Positions 34,206-43,456 are shown, counted from the first letter of the stretch. The stretch: DNA of 64,000 bases from Halorussus lipolyticus (GCF_029338375.1 NZ_CP119805.1:62001-126000), one strand, 5' to 3'. The notes: a model not told the origin generated them from the letters alone. Made by a program: numbers and translations.

Positions 34206-35837
34206 ATGGACAAGTGGAAGCGCCGAACTGCGTACTACCTCACCACGCTGGTCGTCTTCCTGTTCGGGTACGCACTCGTCTACGACTACGGGATGAGCGT
34301 CTACGAGGGCCACTCTCAGCCGTTCTACCAGTCCTTGCAGGTGGTACTGGAGACGTTCACGACCACGGGGTACGGTTCGGACGCCCCGTGGGAGACGCTG
34401 GAGATGAACCTGCTGGTCATGGTGATGGACCTGACCGGCGTCGTCCTCATCTTCGCGGCGCTCCCGGTCTTCGTCGTCCCGCTGTTCGAGGACGCGCTCT
34501 CGACCACGCTCCCGACTTCCGCCGAGGAGTTATCGGACCACGTGGTCATCTGCACGTACTCGCCGCGGGCCGAGACGCTCATCTCGGAGTTGGACTCGTG
34601 GAACGTCGAATACGTCATCGTGGAACCCGACCGCGAGACGGCGATGGACCTCTACGAGTCGGATTACTCGGTCGTCCACGGCGACCCCGAGTCGGTCGAT
34701 ACGCTGAAGGCGGTCAATCTGGCCGAGTCGAAGGCGCTCGTCGCCGACGCCAGCGACGAGGTGGACGTGAGCATCGTGCTGACTGCCCACGAGGCCGCCG
34801 ACGACGTGCGAATCGTCAGCGTGGTCGAGGAGCCAGAACTCGCCACGTACCACGAACTCGCCGGGGTGGACAGGGTGCTGTCGCCGCGCCGACTCGTCGG
34901 CGAGAGTCTGGCCGACAAGGTGACCACCGCCGTCTCGACCGAACTCGACGGCGCGGTCGAAATCGGCGAGGACTTCGAAATCGCCGAACTCCCGGTCCAG
35001 CGCGGGAGTGAACTCGTCGGGCGGACGCTGGCCGACAGCGGCATCCGCGAGCGGTCCGGCGCGAACGTCATCGGCGCGTGGGTTCGCGGCGAGTTCGAGA
35101 CGCCGCCCTCGCCCGACATGGAACTGGGGTCCGGGACGGTCCTGCTGGTCGTGGGCAGACAGACCCAACTCGAACGTCTCAAGGACCTTACCCGGTCGCA
35201 GGCCCATCGGCCCGGTCGGGGGACCGTCCTCGTGGTCGGCCACGGCGAGGTCGGTTCGACCGTCACCGACGCGCTGGCGCGGGCCAACGTCCCCTACACC
35301 ACGGTAGACATCGAGGACAAACCCGGCGTGGACGTGGTGGGCGACACCACCGACCCCGAGACGCTGGAGGAGGCCGGCATCGAGCAGGCCCGAACCGTGG
35401 TCCTCACCGTCGCCGACGACACCCTGACCGGGTTCGGCACGCTGGTCGCGCGCGACCTCAACCCCGAAATCGAGGTGTTGGCCCGCGCCGAGGAGACCGA
35501 GAACGTCCAGAAAATCTACCGAGCGGGGGCCGACTACGTGCTGGCGCTCTCGACGGTCTCCGGCCGGATGCTGGCCTCGACGATTCTCGAACAGGAGGAG
35601 GTCATCTCGATGGACAAGCAGGTCGAAATCGTCCGGACCACCGCGCCCGAACTCGTCGGCCAGAGCCTCGCCGAGGCCGACGTGCGCGCCCGGACCGGGT
35701 GTACCGTGGTCGCCGTCGAGCGCAACGGCGACGTGCTGACCGAAGTCGGCCCGGAGTTCCGATTCGAGCGCGACGACGACGTTATCGTCGCCGGGACCGA
35801 CGAGGGCGTCAACGAGTTCACGACGCTGGCGAACTGA
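34206..35837 (+). CDS. Potassium channel/TrkA-type protein with two RCK (TrkA-N/TrkA-C) units
   Basis: This is 543 residues. Two membrane helices (about 10-30 and 72-97) flank a pore loop with the selectivity-like sequence TTTGYGS (residues 51-57). Two regulatory units follow, each TrkA-N (about 112-230 and 340-455; the second has VVGHGEVGSTVTDAL as NAD-binding Gly loop) and TrkA-C (about 248-320 and 470-540). The first TrkA-N lacks a full Gly-rich loop (VICTYSPRAETLI). It is a K+ channel or K+-responsive transporter, expected in a salt-in organism. Confidence 0.9.
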   Translation: MDKWKRRTAYYLTTLVVFLFGYALVYDYGMSVYEGHSQPFYQSLQVVLETFTTTGYGSDAPWETLEMNLLVMVMDLTGVVLIFAALPVFVVPLFEDALSTTLPTSAEELSDHVVICTYSPRAETLISELDSWNVEYVIVEPDRETAMDLYESDYSVVHGDPESVDTLKAVNLAESKALVADASDEVDVSIVLTAHEAADDVRIVSVVEEPELATYHELAGVDRVLSPRRLVGESLADKVTTAVSTELDGAVEIGEDFEIAELPVQRGSELVGRTLADSGIRERSGANVIGAWVRGEFETPPSPDMELGSGTVLLVVGRQTQLERLKDLTRSQAHRPGRGTVLVVGHGEVGSTVTDALARANVPYTTVDIEDKPGVDVVGDTTDPETLEEAGIEQARTVVLTVADDTLTGFGTLVARDLNPEIEVLARAEETENVQKIYRAGADYVLALSTVSGRMLASTILEQEEVISMDKQVEIVRTTAPELVGQSLAEADVRARTGCTVVAVERNGDVLTEVGPEFRFERDDDVIVAGTDEGVNEFTTLAN

Positions 35838-35883
35838 TTGGGAAACAATTTCGTTTCCAAAGAAATTGCAGACGATTGTTTCG

Positions 35884-36465
35884 CTACGCTCTTTCGTTCC
35901 CGACTAGTCGCCACGCCAGTCCAATCCACGCCACGAAGATACCGGCCCCGATGGTCTCGGGAATCGCCAGTCCCGGACCGACTCGCAGGCCAGCGCCCCA
36001 CGCGACCCACGACGTGATGTGACCGACGCCGAGCCAAATCGCGGCGAGTCCTCGGCGCACCGAGGACGCCAGAATCCGGCCCGTCCCGTAGCAAAACAGC
36101 CCGTAGGTCACGAAGGCGTAGAGGCCGAGCGCCGCCGGGAAGTGATACGGGTGGCTCTCGGGGAACACGCCGACCAGACCCATCGAGACGGCCGCGACGC
36201 CGAATAGCACGGTCCCGAGGCGGGTCCAGTTCTGCGTGGCTCCTCGGCCGACCCCTGCGACGAAGGGAAGCGCGAGCGCCCCACCGGCGAGTAGCCCGCC
36301 GTTGAAAATCGGGGCAGTCGGCGCGCCGGCCCGACCGAGGTCCGAGAGCGCGCTCGCTGTCCACGAGAACGTCGGCGAGACGATTGTTGCCACCAGCACC
36401 GCGCCGAGCGTGACCACCGGGGCGGCCACGCCGCACCCTCGCACGATTCGGTTTGTCGTTGACAC
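35884..36465 (-). CDS. DUF998 family membrane protein
   Basis: This is 193 residues from a GTG. Six hydrophobic segments are seen. The first loop FSWTASALSDLGRAGAPTAP and the following FNGGLLAGGALAL form the DUF998 signature, and VGVFPESHPYHFPAALG is the second conserved loop. Function is unknown. The GTG is supported by a TATA box (ggtataaatg on the minus strand, 36488-36497), which would start transcription within a few bases of it. Confidence 0.85.
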   Translation of the reverse strand: MSTTNRIVRGCGVAAPVVTLGAVLVATIVSPTFSWTASALSDLGRAGAPTAPIFNGGLLAGGALALPFVAGVGRGATQNWTRLGTVLFGVAAVSMGLVGVFPESHPYHFPAALGLYAFVTYGLFCYGTGRILASSVRRGLAAIWLGVGHITSWVAWGAGLRVGPGLAIPETIGAGIFVAWIGLAWRLVGNERA

Positions 36466-36487
36466 GTCTGCCGGTTCGGAGCGCCCT

Positions 36488-36497
36488 CATTTATACC
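36488..36497 (-). promoter_or_regulatory. TATA box of the DUF998 gene
   Basis: The minus-strand sequence ggtataaatg lies 23-32 bp from the GTG start at 36465, consistent with a leaderless transcript and supporting the GTG choice. Confidence 0.55.
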
Positions 36498-36573
36498 TGC
36501 ACGAACGAATCGCCCGAGATACGCCGGGCTAGGCACTCTTTATCCGGGCGCAATCCGCCACTACCGTCACAAG

Positions 36574-36704
36574 ATACTTATCGAGATTCGCCGAAGTTCC
36601 CACGAACGCCCGCACGGCGGTCTGTGGTGGTTGGAATCACCGCGGAACAGTGTGCGTGGTGGTAGAATCACCACGGGACACGTGCGGGAGGGGATGGGGA
36701 AAAC
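36574..36704 (+). promoter_or_regulatory. Promoter and structured long leader of the surface-glycoprotein gene
   Basis: A TATA-like atactta (36574-36580) predicts transcription from about 36600, leaving a leader of roughly 100 nt. The leader holds an exact 7-bp hairpin (cgtggtg 36655-36661, caccacg 36669-36675) preceded by a related imperfect one (ggtggttggaatcacc, 36626-36641). GGGAGGGG at 36687 may aid ribosome binding. Confidence 0.5.
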
Positions 36705-38846
36705 ATGACACGAACACGAACGAGTGTATTACTGACAGCTCTGCTGGTCGTCAGCGCGGCGACCGCGGGACTGTCCGGTGCCGTGGTGTCGAACAGCGAA
36801 ACGACGTATCAGGCTCAAGACGACGGTCTCGCCACCGTTCCGGTTGATTCCGGCGACGTGTTCTGGCAGGGCCAGTTCCTGCGGTTCACCGCCGGTTCGG
36901 ACAACGCGAGCGAGGTCTGGTCGATACGCCGGGTCGAGAACGGCGAGGTCGGCGACCTCGTGACCGAAGTGTTGCTTGACGGCGAGGGGTCGGCGGTGTT
37001 CGCCACCGGCGGCCTCCGAGGCCGGTACGTCGTCGTCAACGAGAACGAGGAGCCGGTCGTCGTCGGGAACGGGACGGCCCAGAGCGTCGGAACCGTCAAC
37101 GAGGCCAGTTTCGACGTCGCCAACCAGACGCTCGACGCCACCTTCACCGACCTGCGGGTCACGAACGACGACGGGCAGGACGCCCGGACCGACCTCCGAC
37201 TCGAATCGAACCGGGCCGGCTACCGCGTCTTCCTCGCGTCCGAGCAGTTGAGCGCGTCGGAAGTCGCAGAGGTCTTCTCGTCAGCAGAGGTTCGTGACGA
37301 CCGGGCGGTGGTGACCAGACAGATAAGCGGCGACGAGGTTCTCGACGCGAACTTCACGGGCGTCGAACCGGGAACGTACAACTTCACGGTGTTCGCGCTT
37401 GACGGGACGGCGCAGGACGAAGCCAGCATCACCGTGACCGAACCTATCGAGGGGACCGCCTCGCTGGAGAACACGACCGTCATCGAACAGCGCGGTGACG
37501 TGGCCCGGTTCAACGTCACGTTCGACGGGACCGACCGAGCCACTGTCACCGTCGGCTCTCAGCAGGTCGGCTACCGCTCGCGGTTCCTCGTCAGGGACGT
37601 GAACGGTGACGGCGTTGCGACCGTCGTCCTCGACACCTATCGGGCGGGCATCTCGACCGACTCGCCGGGCATCTCGGTTGTCGGCGAGGACAACTACACC
37701 AACTTCCAACTCGTGACCGACCCGATTCCCGATGTCCTCGACGCGGCGACGTATCCCATCGAGGTGTCGGTCGGCGGGACGCGGACCGCGGTCGGGTCGA
37801 TTCTACTCAGCGAGCGCTCGACCGGCGGGATTCAGGTCTGGACTGCGCCCGACCCGGCCAACGTCGGAAGCCCCGCTCGCATCGCAGAGGTCGCCACGCA
37901 GGACTCCGACATCGCGTATCAGGACTGGGCCATCGTGCAGGTGCAGGCCTCGGGCCTCTACAGCTACGTTCAAGACCTCTCGGACCTCAACAACGACTCG
38001 ACCGGACTGTCGATGACGCTGACGCAGGTCGGCGAAATCAACGTGCCGCCCGAGGAGGTGTCGCTCGAACGGGGCGAACTCGTCGTGGACGAGGAGAACG
38101 ACCAGTTCTTCCTCGTGTTCGACTCCAACACGCTGACCCCGAACGCGACCTACAGCGCCAACTTCACCATCTCGGATGCGAACCCCTACGTCGAACCCGG
38201 TAACGGGACCTCGCTCGTGGCTAACTTCACCACGGTCCCGCGGGAGGTCTCGCTCGACCGGCCGATAGAGGTGTCGGCGTCTAGTGAGGCAACGCTCTCC
38301 GGCGACAGCACGCTCGCGCCGGGCACCGAAATCAGCGTCGAGGTCGCCAACACGGGACGGAACCCCTTCCTCCGGCGTTCGACCGCGACGGTGCAGGAGG
38401 ACGGCAGTTGGGAGGCCACCTTCGACCTCTCGGGGGTCCCGGCCGGTACCAACTTCACCGTCTCGATAACCGACCCGGCGGTCAGAGAGACCGGCGGGGT
38501 CGTCGCCGGTGACGCCGGCGAGGACGACCAAGCGACCGAGACCGAGGAGGCCGACGAGACGACGACGGCAGGCGAGGAGACCACGACCGAAGCAGAGACC
38601 ACCGCCGAAGGCGAGGCGGGCGCGGAGACCACCGTCGAGGAGGACACCGAGACGACGACCGAAGCGGAGGCGACCGCCGAAGACGCCGCCACGGAGACGC
38701 CCGCCGAGGAGGGCACCACCGAGACCGCGACCGAGACGACCACGGTGGAAGCCTCGGCACCGGCCTCCGGGTTCGGGCCGGTCCCGCTTCTGGTCGGCGT
38801 CGTCGCGCTGTTGACAGCGGCCGCGCTCGTGGCCCGACGCCGCTGA
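36705..38846 (+). CDS. S-layer-type major cell-surface glycoprotein
   Basis: This is 713 residues. It starts with a Sec signal (MTRTRTSVLLTALLVVSAAT) followed by a BGTF-like N-terminal surface domain (DGLATVPVDSGDVFWQGQFL). Several Ig-like beta domains follow with more than ten N-x-S/T sequons. A Thr/Glu-rich, probably O-glycosylated spacer lies at about 600-685. The end is a C-terminal hydrophobic segment ASGFGPVPLLVGVVALLTAA and a basic RRR. The C-terminus is like PGF-CTERM (archaeosortase target), but the Pro is replaced (SGFG), so processing by ArtA is uncertain. It could be the S-layer protein or a paralogue. Confidence 0.85.
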   Translation: MTRTRTSVLLTALLVVSAATAGLSGAVVSNSETTYQAQDDGLATVPVDSGDVFWQGQFLRFTAGSDNASEVWSIRRVENGEVGDLVTEVLLDGEGSAVFATGGLRGRYVVVNENEEPVVVGNGTAQSVGTVNEASFDVANQTLDATFTDLRVTNDDGQDARTDLRLESNRAGYRVFLASEQLSASEVAEVFSSAEVRDDRAVVTRQISGDEVLDANFTGVEPGTYNFTVFALDGTAQDEASITVTEPIEGTASLENTTVIEQRGDVARFNVTFDGTDRATVTVGSQQVGYRSRFLVRDVNGDGVATVVLDTYRAGISTDSPGISVVGEDNYTNFQLVTDPIPDVLDAATYPIEVSVGGTRTAVGSILLSERSTGGIQVWTAPDPANVGSPARIAEVATQDSDIAYQDWAIVQVQASGLYSYVQDLSDLNNDSTGLSMTLTQVGEINVPPEEVSLERGELVVDEENDQFFLVFDSNTLTPNATYSANFTISDANPYVEPGNGTSLVANFTTVPREVSLDRPIEVSASSEATLSGDSTLAPGTEISVEVANTGRNPFLRRSTATVQEDGSWEATFDLSGVPAGTNFTVSITDPAVRETGGVVAGDAGEDDQATETEEADETTTAGEETTTEAETTAEGEAGAETTVEEDTETTTEAEATAEDAATETPAEEGTTETATETTTVEASAPASGFGPVPLLVGVVALLTAAALVARRR

Positions 38847-38959
38847 AACGAACGCGCTCCGATTTTTCTCGTCGGCGATTTCGCGGCGGTTACGTCGCCG
38901 AAACCCGCTGAGTCGTGACTCACCAAACCGTCTTGTCGGTTCGCGCCCAACCGACGCGT

Positions 38960-39493
38960 ATGAGTGAGAGTACCACGCAGGGTCAGATTTACGAGTGCGA
39001 CGACTGCGGTTCGGTCGCGTTCGAAGGCTCCTCGGCGTGTTGCGACGCCGAGATGAGTCGCGTCGAGGCCTCACCCGTCCGGCACCCCGACCTCGCGGTG
39101 GTCCTCCGGGAGGTCTTCGGCATCTCCGAGACGGGCCTGCGGGTCTGTCTCTGCCTGATGGAGGACGGCGAATCAACCGCTGTGGACATCGCCGACCGAC
39201 TCGACATCGACCGGAGTACGGTGGGCCGACAACTGAACCACCTGACCGACATCGGCGTGCTGGACAAGCGCCAGCGCCTCCTCAAAAACGGCGGGTACGT
39301 CAACGTCTACTCGCCGGTCCCGGTCGAGGAGGTCCGCAAGCGACTCACGGTCGGTCTCTACGCGTGGATGGCGGAGGCCCTCGACATCGTGGAACACGTC
39401 AACCGCGAGAAACTCGACGCGCTGGCCCGCGCCGACGGCGACGGTCCGGGCGGCGAGGACGACGCCTCGGACGCGATTTACTGGGACGAGTAG
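38960..39493 (+). CDS. Zinc-ribbon plus winged-helix transcriptional regulator (TrmB/HTH type)
   Basis: This is 177 residues. A short zinc-binding head (YECDDCGSVAFEGSSACCD) precedes a winged helix (about 60-125) with TAVDIADRLDIDRSTVGRQL as recognition region and KRQRLLKNGGYVNVYSPVP as wing. A C-terminal helix with VEHVNREKLDAL may dimerise. Similar haloarchaeal proteins are given as TrmB-like regulators. The ATG at 38960 is used; the open frame upstream has no matching character. It could act on the surface-glycoprotein gene or prpD-like gene beside it, but nothing proves that. Confidence 0.78.
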   Translation: MSESTTQGQIYECDDCGSVAFEGSSACCDAEMSRVEASPVRHPDLAVVLREVFGISETGLRVCLCLMEDGESTAVDIADRLDIDRSTVGRQLNHLTDIGVLDKRQRLLKNGGYVNVYSPVPVEEVRKRLTVGLYAWMAEALDIVEHVNREKLDALARADGDGPGGEDDASDAIYWDE

Positions 39494-39744
39494 CGGTTTC
39501 GACCCCGGTTCCGAATCCCGTCCGTGAACGGCGGACCGGTCGTCTCGAAGGGCAGTTCCGAGCACGCACGCTTAGATACAATCGTGAAAGAAATATAGAG
39601 GTTGCTTAAAGATAGATAAACACGTTTCTGGTACGGTGTCCAATCGTGGCGTCTCCCGGCGTAACCCCGCCTTACCTCGCTCTAATCCCCGTTTCGGACT
39701 GAACGCACGACTTGTTTTTTGCTAACACACGTCGAACAGCCACC

Positions 39745-41100
39745 ATGACCACGACCGCCGACATCGCCGACTTCGCGCTCGGCCTCGACTTTTCGGACCT
39801 GAGCGACGACACCGTGGACGAGTTGAAAAAGCGGGTTCTGGACTCCATCGGCATCGCCGTCTCCGCGATGGACGAGGAGCCAGTCGGCGTGGTCGGCGAC
39901 ACCGTGGCCGAGTTCGGCGGCGAGGGATGCACGCTCTGGGGCGGCGCTGGTGGTGCCGAAACCGCCTCGCCGCCCGACGCGACGATGTACAACACCGCGC
40001 TGGTCCGGTACCTCGACTACATGGACTCGTTTCTCGCGCCCGGCGAGACGCCCCACCCGAGCGACAACATCGCCGGCATCGTCGCCTGCGGGGAATACGC
40101 CGAGGCCTCCGGGAAGGACCTCCTCACGGCGGTCGGCGTGGCCTACGAAGTGCAGGCCGCGCTGGCGTGGAACGCGCCGGTCCGCGAGCGAGGATGGGAC
40201 CACGTGACACACACCGTGATTTCCTCTGCTACCGGGGCCGGGGCGATTCTGGGCCTCGACCGCGAACAGTTGCGGTCGGCAATCGGCATCGCCGGCACCG
40301 CCCACAACGCGCTCCGCGTGACCCGAACCGAGGCCATCTCGGAGTGGAAGGGCATCGCGTCGGCCAACGCCGGCCGGAACGCGGTCTACTCGGCCTTCCT
40401 CGCCAAGCACGGGATGGACGGCCCGAAGAACCTATTCGAGGGCCAGAAGGGGTGGAAACAGACTGTCTCCGGCGAGTTCGAGGCCGAATTCACCCCCGCC
40501 GAGCGCGTCCACGACGTGATGACCAAGAAGTACGTCGCCGAGACCTACGCCCAGTCGGCCGTCGAGGGCATCATCGAACTCGCCGAGCGCGAGGACATCG
40601 ACCCGGAGGCCGTCGCCGAAATCCGCCTCGACACCTTCGCCGGCGCGAAACTCATCATCGGCGGCGGCGAGGGCAGTCGCTACGAGGTCGAGACCAAAGC
40701 GCAGGCCGACCACTCCCTGCCCTACATGCTCGCCGTCTCGCTCATCGACCGCGAGATGGGCAACGACCAGTACGACCCCGAGCGCATTCGAGGCGACGAC
40801 GTGCAGGGCCTCCTCAGAAAAGTCGCGGTCGCCGAAAATCCCGACCTCACCGAGCGATTCGAGGCCGGCGAGATGCCCGCCGAAATCGAGGTCGAGATGG
40901 CCGACGGGACGGTCCACCGAATCGAGAAAAACCAGTTCGAGGGCCACCCCAACGGCTCGATGTCGTGGGACGAAATCGAACGCAAGTTCCACGAGACCGC
41001 GGGAGAGCGATACGACGAGACCCGACGCGGCCAGATTATCGACACCGTGCTTCAGTTGGAGGAGCGAGAGGTCGCGGACTTGGTGGAACTGCTGGATTAG
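39745..41100 (+). CDS. MmgE/PrpD family protein (2-methylcitrate dehydratase-like)
   Basis: This is 451 residues. It has the MmgE/PrpD fold with an N-terminal helical domain (KKRVLDSIGIAVSAMDEEP; NTALVRYLDYMDSFLAPGET; HPSDNIAGIVACGEYAE) and an alpha/beta domain toward the C-terminus. PrpD dehydrates 2-methylcitrate in propionate use; other members act on cis-aconitate or itaconate. No prpB, prpC or prpE lies alongside, though haloarchaea often scatter them. The stop overlaps by 3 bases the stop of the convergent PH-domain gene. Confidence 0.9.
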   Translation: MTTTADIADFALGLDFSDLSDDTVDELKKRVLDSIGIAVSAMDEEPVGVVGDTVAEFGGEGCTLWGGAGGAETASPPDATMYNTALVRYLDYMDSFLAPGETPHPSDNIAGIVACGEYAEASGKDLLTAVGVAYEVQAALAWNAPVRERGWDHVTHTVISSATGAGAILGLDREQLRSAIGIAGTAHNALRVTRTEAISEWKGIASANAGRNAVYSAFLAKHGMDGPKNLFEGQKGWKQTVSGEFEAEFTPAERVHDVMTKKYVAETYAQSAVEGIIELAEREDIDPEAVAEIRLDTFAGAKLIIGGGEGSRYEVETKAQADHSLPYMLAVSLIDREMGNDQYDPERIRGDDVQGLLRKVAVAENPDLTERFEAGEMPAEIEVEMADGTVHRIEKNQFEGHPNGSMSWDEIERKFHETAGERYDETRRGQIIDTVLQLEEREVADLVELLD

Positions 41101-41738
41101 GATTCCGACACCAGATTCCGGATGCTGTCGGCGAACGATTCTGAACGCTCCATGTTTCGCATCCGAATCTCCAGCGAGCGCCCGCCGCCGCTGGCCACCA
41201 ACACGTTGCCCAGACCGACCAGCGCCTCGATTGCCGACTTGCGCTCTTGGACGCCCCGAATCTTCTCGCGGGGAATCTCCCGCCGAACCAGCGAGAGGAA
41301 CCGATATTCCTTGATGATTCGCCGGGTCGTCACGTAGTAGGTCGTCAGCGAGTTGGTCCAGTAGGTGTATAGCCCGGACGAGAAGGCGTAGAGACCCACC
41401 ACGAACGTCGCGGTCGGATAGACGTAGGGCACCATCGTGAGAAACAGCATGTAGATGGTCGCCACCAGCAGTGGCAGGCCGACGAAAATCTTGACTCGGG
41501 CCACGCGCTGGGTCGGGTGACGCTTTTCGAGTAGCTCCTCGCCGTCGCTCAACCGCGGTTCGGTCGGCGACACCGCGTGGACGTAGGCCCCGACGGCGAC
41601 GACGAACGCGCCGAAGAACGCGAACGGCAGGCCGATAATCTCGGGGTAGGTCGTCTGGCCGACGTAGAGCCACCCGCCGACGCCGACGAACGGGAGACCG
41701 AGCAGGGTACTCCAGAGTGCGGGTGCGCCGCGCGCCAT
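41097..41738 (-). CDS. PH-domain (YdbS-like) membrane protein
   Basis: This is 213 residues. Two membrane-helix pairs (about 8-28 plus 33-55, and 85-105 plus 108-128) precede a bacterial-type PH domain (about 130-205; NSLTTYYVTTRRIIKEYRFL, VRREIPREKIRGVQERKSAI). Domains of this kind are frequent in haloarchaeal membrane proteins of unknown role. Its start is one base beyond the stop of the Tat-exported protein upstream, so the two are co-transcribed and probably act at the same membrane site. Confidence 0.8.
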   Translation of the reverse strand: MARGAPALWSTLLGLPFVGVGGWLYVGQTTYPEIIGLPFAFFGAFVVAVGAYVHAVSPTEPRLSDGEELLEKRHPTQRVARVKIFVGLPLLVATIYMLFLTMVPYVYPTATFVVGLYAFSSGLYTYWTNSLTTYYVTTRRIIKEYRFLSLVRREIPREKIRGVQERKSAIEALVGLGNVLVASGGGRSLEIRMRNMERSESFADSIRNLVSES

Positions 41739-41739
41739 C

Positions 41740-42777
41740 TCAGTACCCCCTCACGAGTTGGTGGACGATGCCCACAGCAGAGAGAACGAACCCGCCGACC
41801 GTCAGCATGAACGGGTCGTTGAGCATCTCTAAGTCGCTCTCGCCCGGACCGTTCGAGAAGAACCCGCGCCGGGATTGGGTCGTCGTCCGATTGGCCTGCC
41901 CGGTCCCGCGCTGGGTCCCGCGTCGGCCTGCGGTCGTCGCGGGGTCGTCCCGCGTCGTCCGGGGTTCGGTCGTGGATTTCCCCGCCGTCGAGCGACTCGT
42001 CCGGTCGCTCGTCGTCGCTCGGGTCGTCTGCTCGCCGGTCGTCCCGGCAGTCGTTCCCTTCGGCGTCGTCTCGCCGGCCTCGCCGACCGACCACTCCACG
42101 CCTTCTGGGTCCACCGTGGCGACCACTTCGGTCGGTCCGTCGATGGAGAACTGGTGTTTGTAGGTTCGGTCCTCGTACTCGTCGCCCGCGGGGGGTTCGA
42201 CCTCGACAGTCCCGAACCGAGCGAGTTCGAGGCCCGTGAACGACGCGTCGTCGATGACGGCGTACCCGTCGGTGTTGAGCGAGAGTCGGCCGGGATTGGC
42301 ACCCCAACCGCTGTACCGGTAGTCCGGTTTCGCTCCCATCAGGGGTTCGCCGTCGGGTTTCAGGACGCGGAGGTCCACGATGTGGGCCTCCGGCAGGACG
42401 AGTTCGCCGATGTGGGTGTCGTCCTCGCCGACGAAGGTGCCCTCGAACTCGTAGATGTGGGGAGCGCCGTTCTTCGTGGCTTCGAGGTCGCTCCACGAGT
42501 CGGCCTTGTAGTAGCTGAGCGTGTAGTTCCGGTTTTTCGGCACTTCCATCTCGAAGTAGCCTTCGCCGTCGGTGCGGACGTTCCGGTTCACGTCGTCCCA
42601 GTAGGTGTTGATTTCGTCGTTCTGCACCGCCGCGCCGCTCTTGGCGACGACTGTCCCCGAGAGCGTCACCGTGTCGGCCGCGACGGCCCGACTCGCACCG
42701 CCGACGAGCGCGCTCCCGCCGAGGACGCCGCCGACGTCCGCTCGGAGGAAGGTCCTGCGGGTGGCTGACCGTTTCAT
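41740..42777 (-). CDS. Tat-exported membrane-anchored protein with carboxypeptidase-regulatory-like domain
   Basis: This is 345 residues. The Tat signal is ATRRTFLRADVGGVLGG. Residues 38-125 look like a carboxypeptidase regulatory (Ig-like) domain (VTLSGTVVAKSGAAVQND; GYFEMEVPKNRNYTLSYY), and 125-235 like a second beta domain. Then comes an 80-residue Thr/Arg/Ser/Gly-rich linker, unusually basic for an exported haloarchaeal protein, and a C-terminal helix (FMLTVGGFVLSAVGIVHQLV). It forms an operon with the PH-domain protein downstream. Confidence 0.75.
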   Translation of the reverse strand: MKRSATRRTFLRADVGGVLGGSALVGGASRAVAADTVTLSGTVVAKSGAAVQNDEINTYWDDVNRNVRTDGEGYFEMEVPKNRNYTLSYYKADSWSDLEATKNGAPHIYEFEGTFVGEDDTHIGELVLPEAHIVDLRVLKPDGEPLMGAKPDYRYSGWGANPGRLSLNTDGYAVIDDASFTGLELARFGTVEVEPPAGDEYEDRTYKHQFSIDGPTEVVATVDPEGVEWSVGEAGETTPKGTTAGTTGEQTTRATTSDRTSRSTAGKSTTEPRTTRDDPATTAGRRGTQRGTGQANRTTTQSRRGFFSNGPGESDLEMLNDPFMLTVGGFVLSAVGIVHQLVRGY

Positions 42778-42919
42778 ACCAATTTCTCACACAAGGAATT
42801 CATAAACCTTGCCACACGCCGACACCGGAATTGTTAGGGAAAGGTAACGTTCGGTCTCGTATTCCGAACCGAACACGTTCGGGACAATCGCTTCGCGCGA
42901 GCGCACCATCGTTTTGAAT

Positions 42920-43300
42920 ATGGAAACCAGTAGCCACGACAGCGAAACCGACCGAGAGCAGGACGCGGACCGGGAACGCGACACGGGCCGGGAACACGAC
43001 GCCGACCTCGACAGCGACGTGGAACCGATTACCGACCGCGTTCACGATAACTCGTGGTCGGCCAACCTCGAAAAGCCCCAGCACGCCGAGCGCCGCAGTC
43101 TCGTGGTCGAACAAGCCAAATCCGCGGTCGAACACACTGCAAGCGGGCACCACGTCAATCTCGTGACGCACGGGGACCACGGCCATCCCGACGAGTACCT
43201 CTACGACGCGCTCGCCGAAGCGTTCGGCGAAGACTGCTCGTGGGAGTACGTCGAGCAGTGTGGTTGTGGCGGTCACGTCACCCGCGTCCACGTCGAGTGA
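42920..43300 (+). CDS. CGCGG-type candidate rSAM-modified RiPP precursor
   Basis: This is 126 residues. The first 50 are an extremely hydrophilic Asp/Glu/Arg/His leader. The rest is compact: NSWSANLEKPQHAERRSLVV, then GHHVNLVTHGDHGHPDEYLY and DCSWEYVEQCGCGGHVTRVH. The ending with Cys-Gly-Cys-Gly-Gly matches, as I recall, haloarchaeal proteins annotated as CGCGG family putative radical-SAM-modified peptides. Three cysteines (all in the last 25 residues) and a His cluster stand out. No radical SAM gene lies in this window. ATG 42920 is preferred to a TTG two codons earlier. Confidence 0.7.
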   Translation: METSSHDSETDREQDADRERDTGREHDADLDSDVEPITDRVHDNSWSANLEKPQHAERRSLVVEQAKSAVEHTASGHHVNLVTHGDHGHPDEYLYDALAEAFGEDCSWEYVEQCGCGGHVTRVHVE

Positions 43301-43312
43301 ACGCGCGGTCCC

Positions 43313-43456
43313 CTACTGTCTGACGTAGAGCATCCCGATGCCCGCCGCGAGGAGCAGGACGCCCCACCACAGCGAGTCGCCGGGGAGGAAGGCTAACAGA
43401 AGCGTGACGACGCCCGACGAGACCAGCGACCATCCGGCCGTAGTTTGGTAGGTCAT
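43313..43456 (-). CDS. 47-residue small membrane protein
   Basis: The minus strand from ATG 43456 encodes MTYQTTAGWSLVSSGVVTLL and a second hydrophobic run ending GMLYVRQ, i.e. two short membrane segments with a loop FLPGDSLWW. Composition is typical of real haloarchaeal microproteins and the ORF fills the gap between the RiPP-like gene and comA. The function is unknown. Confidence 0.55.
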   Translation of the reverse strand: MTYQTTAGWSLVSSGVVTLLLAFLPGDSLWWGVLLLAAGIGMLYVRQ

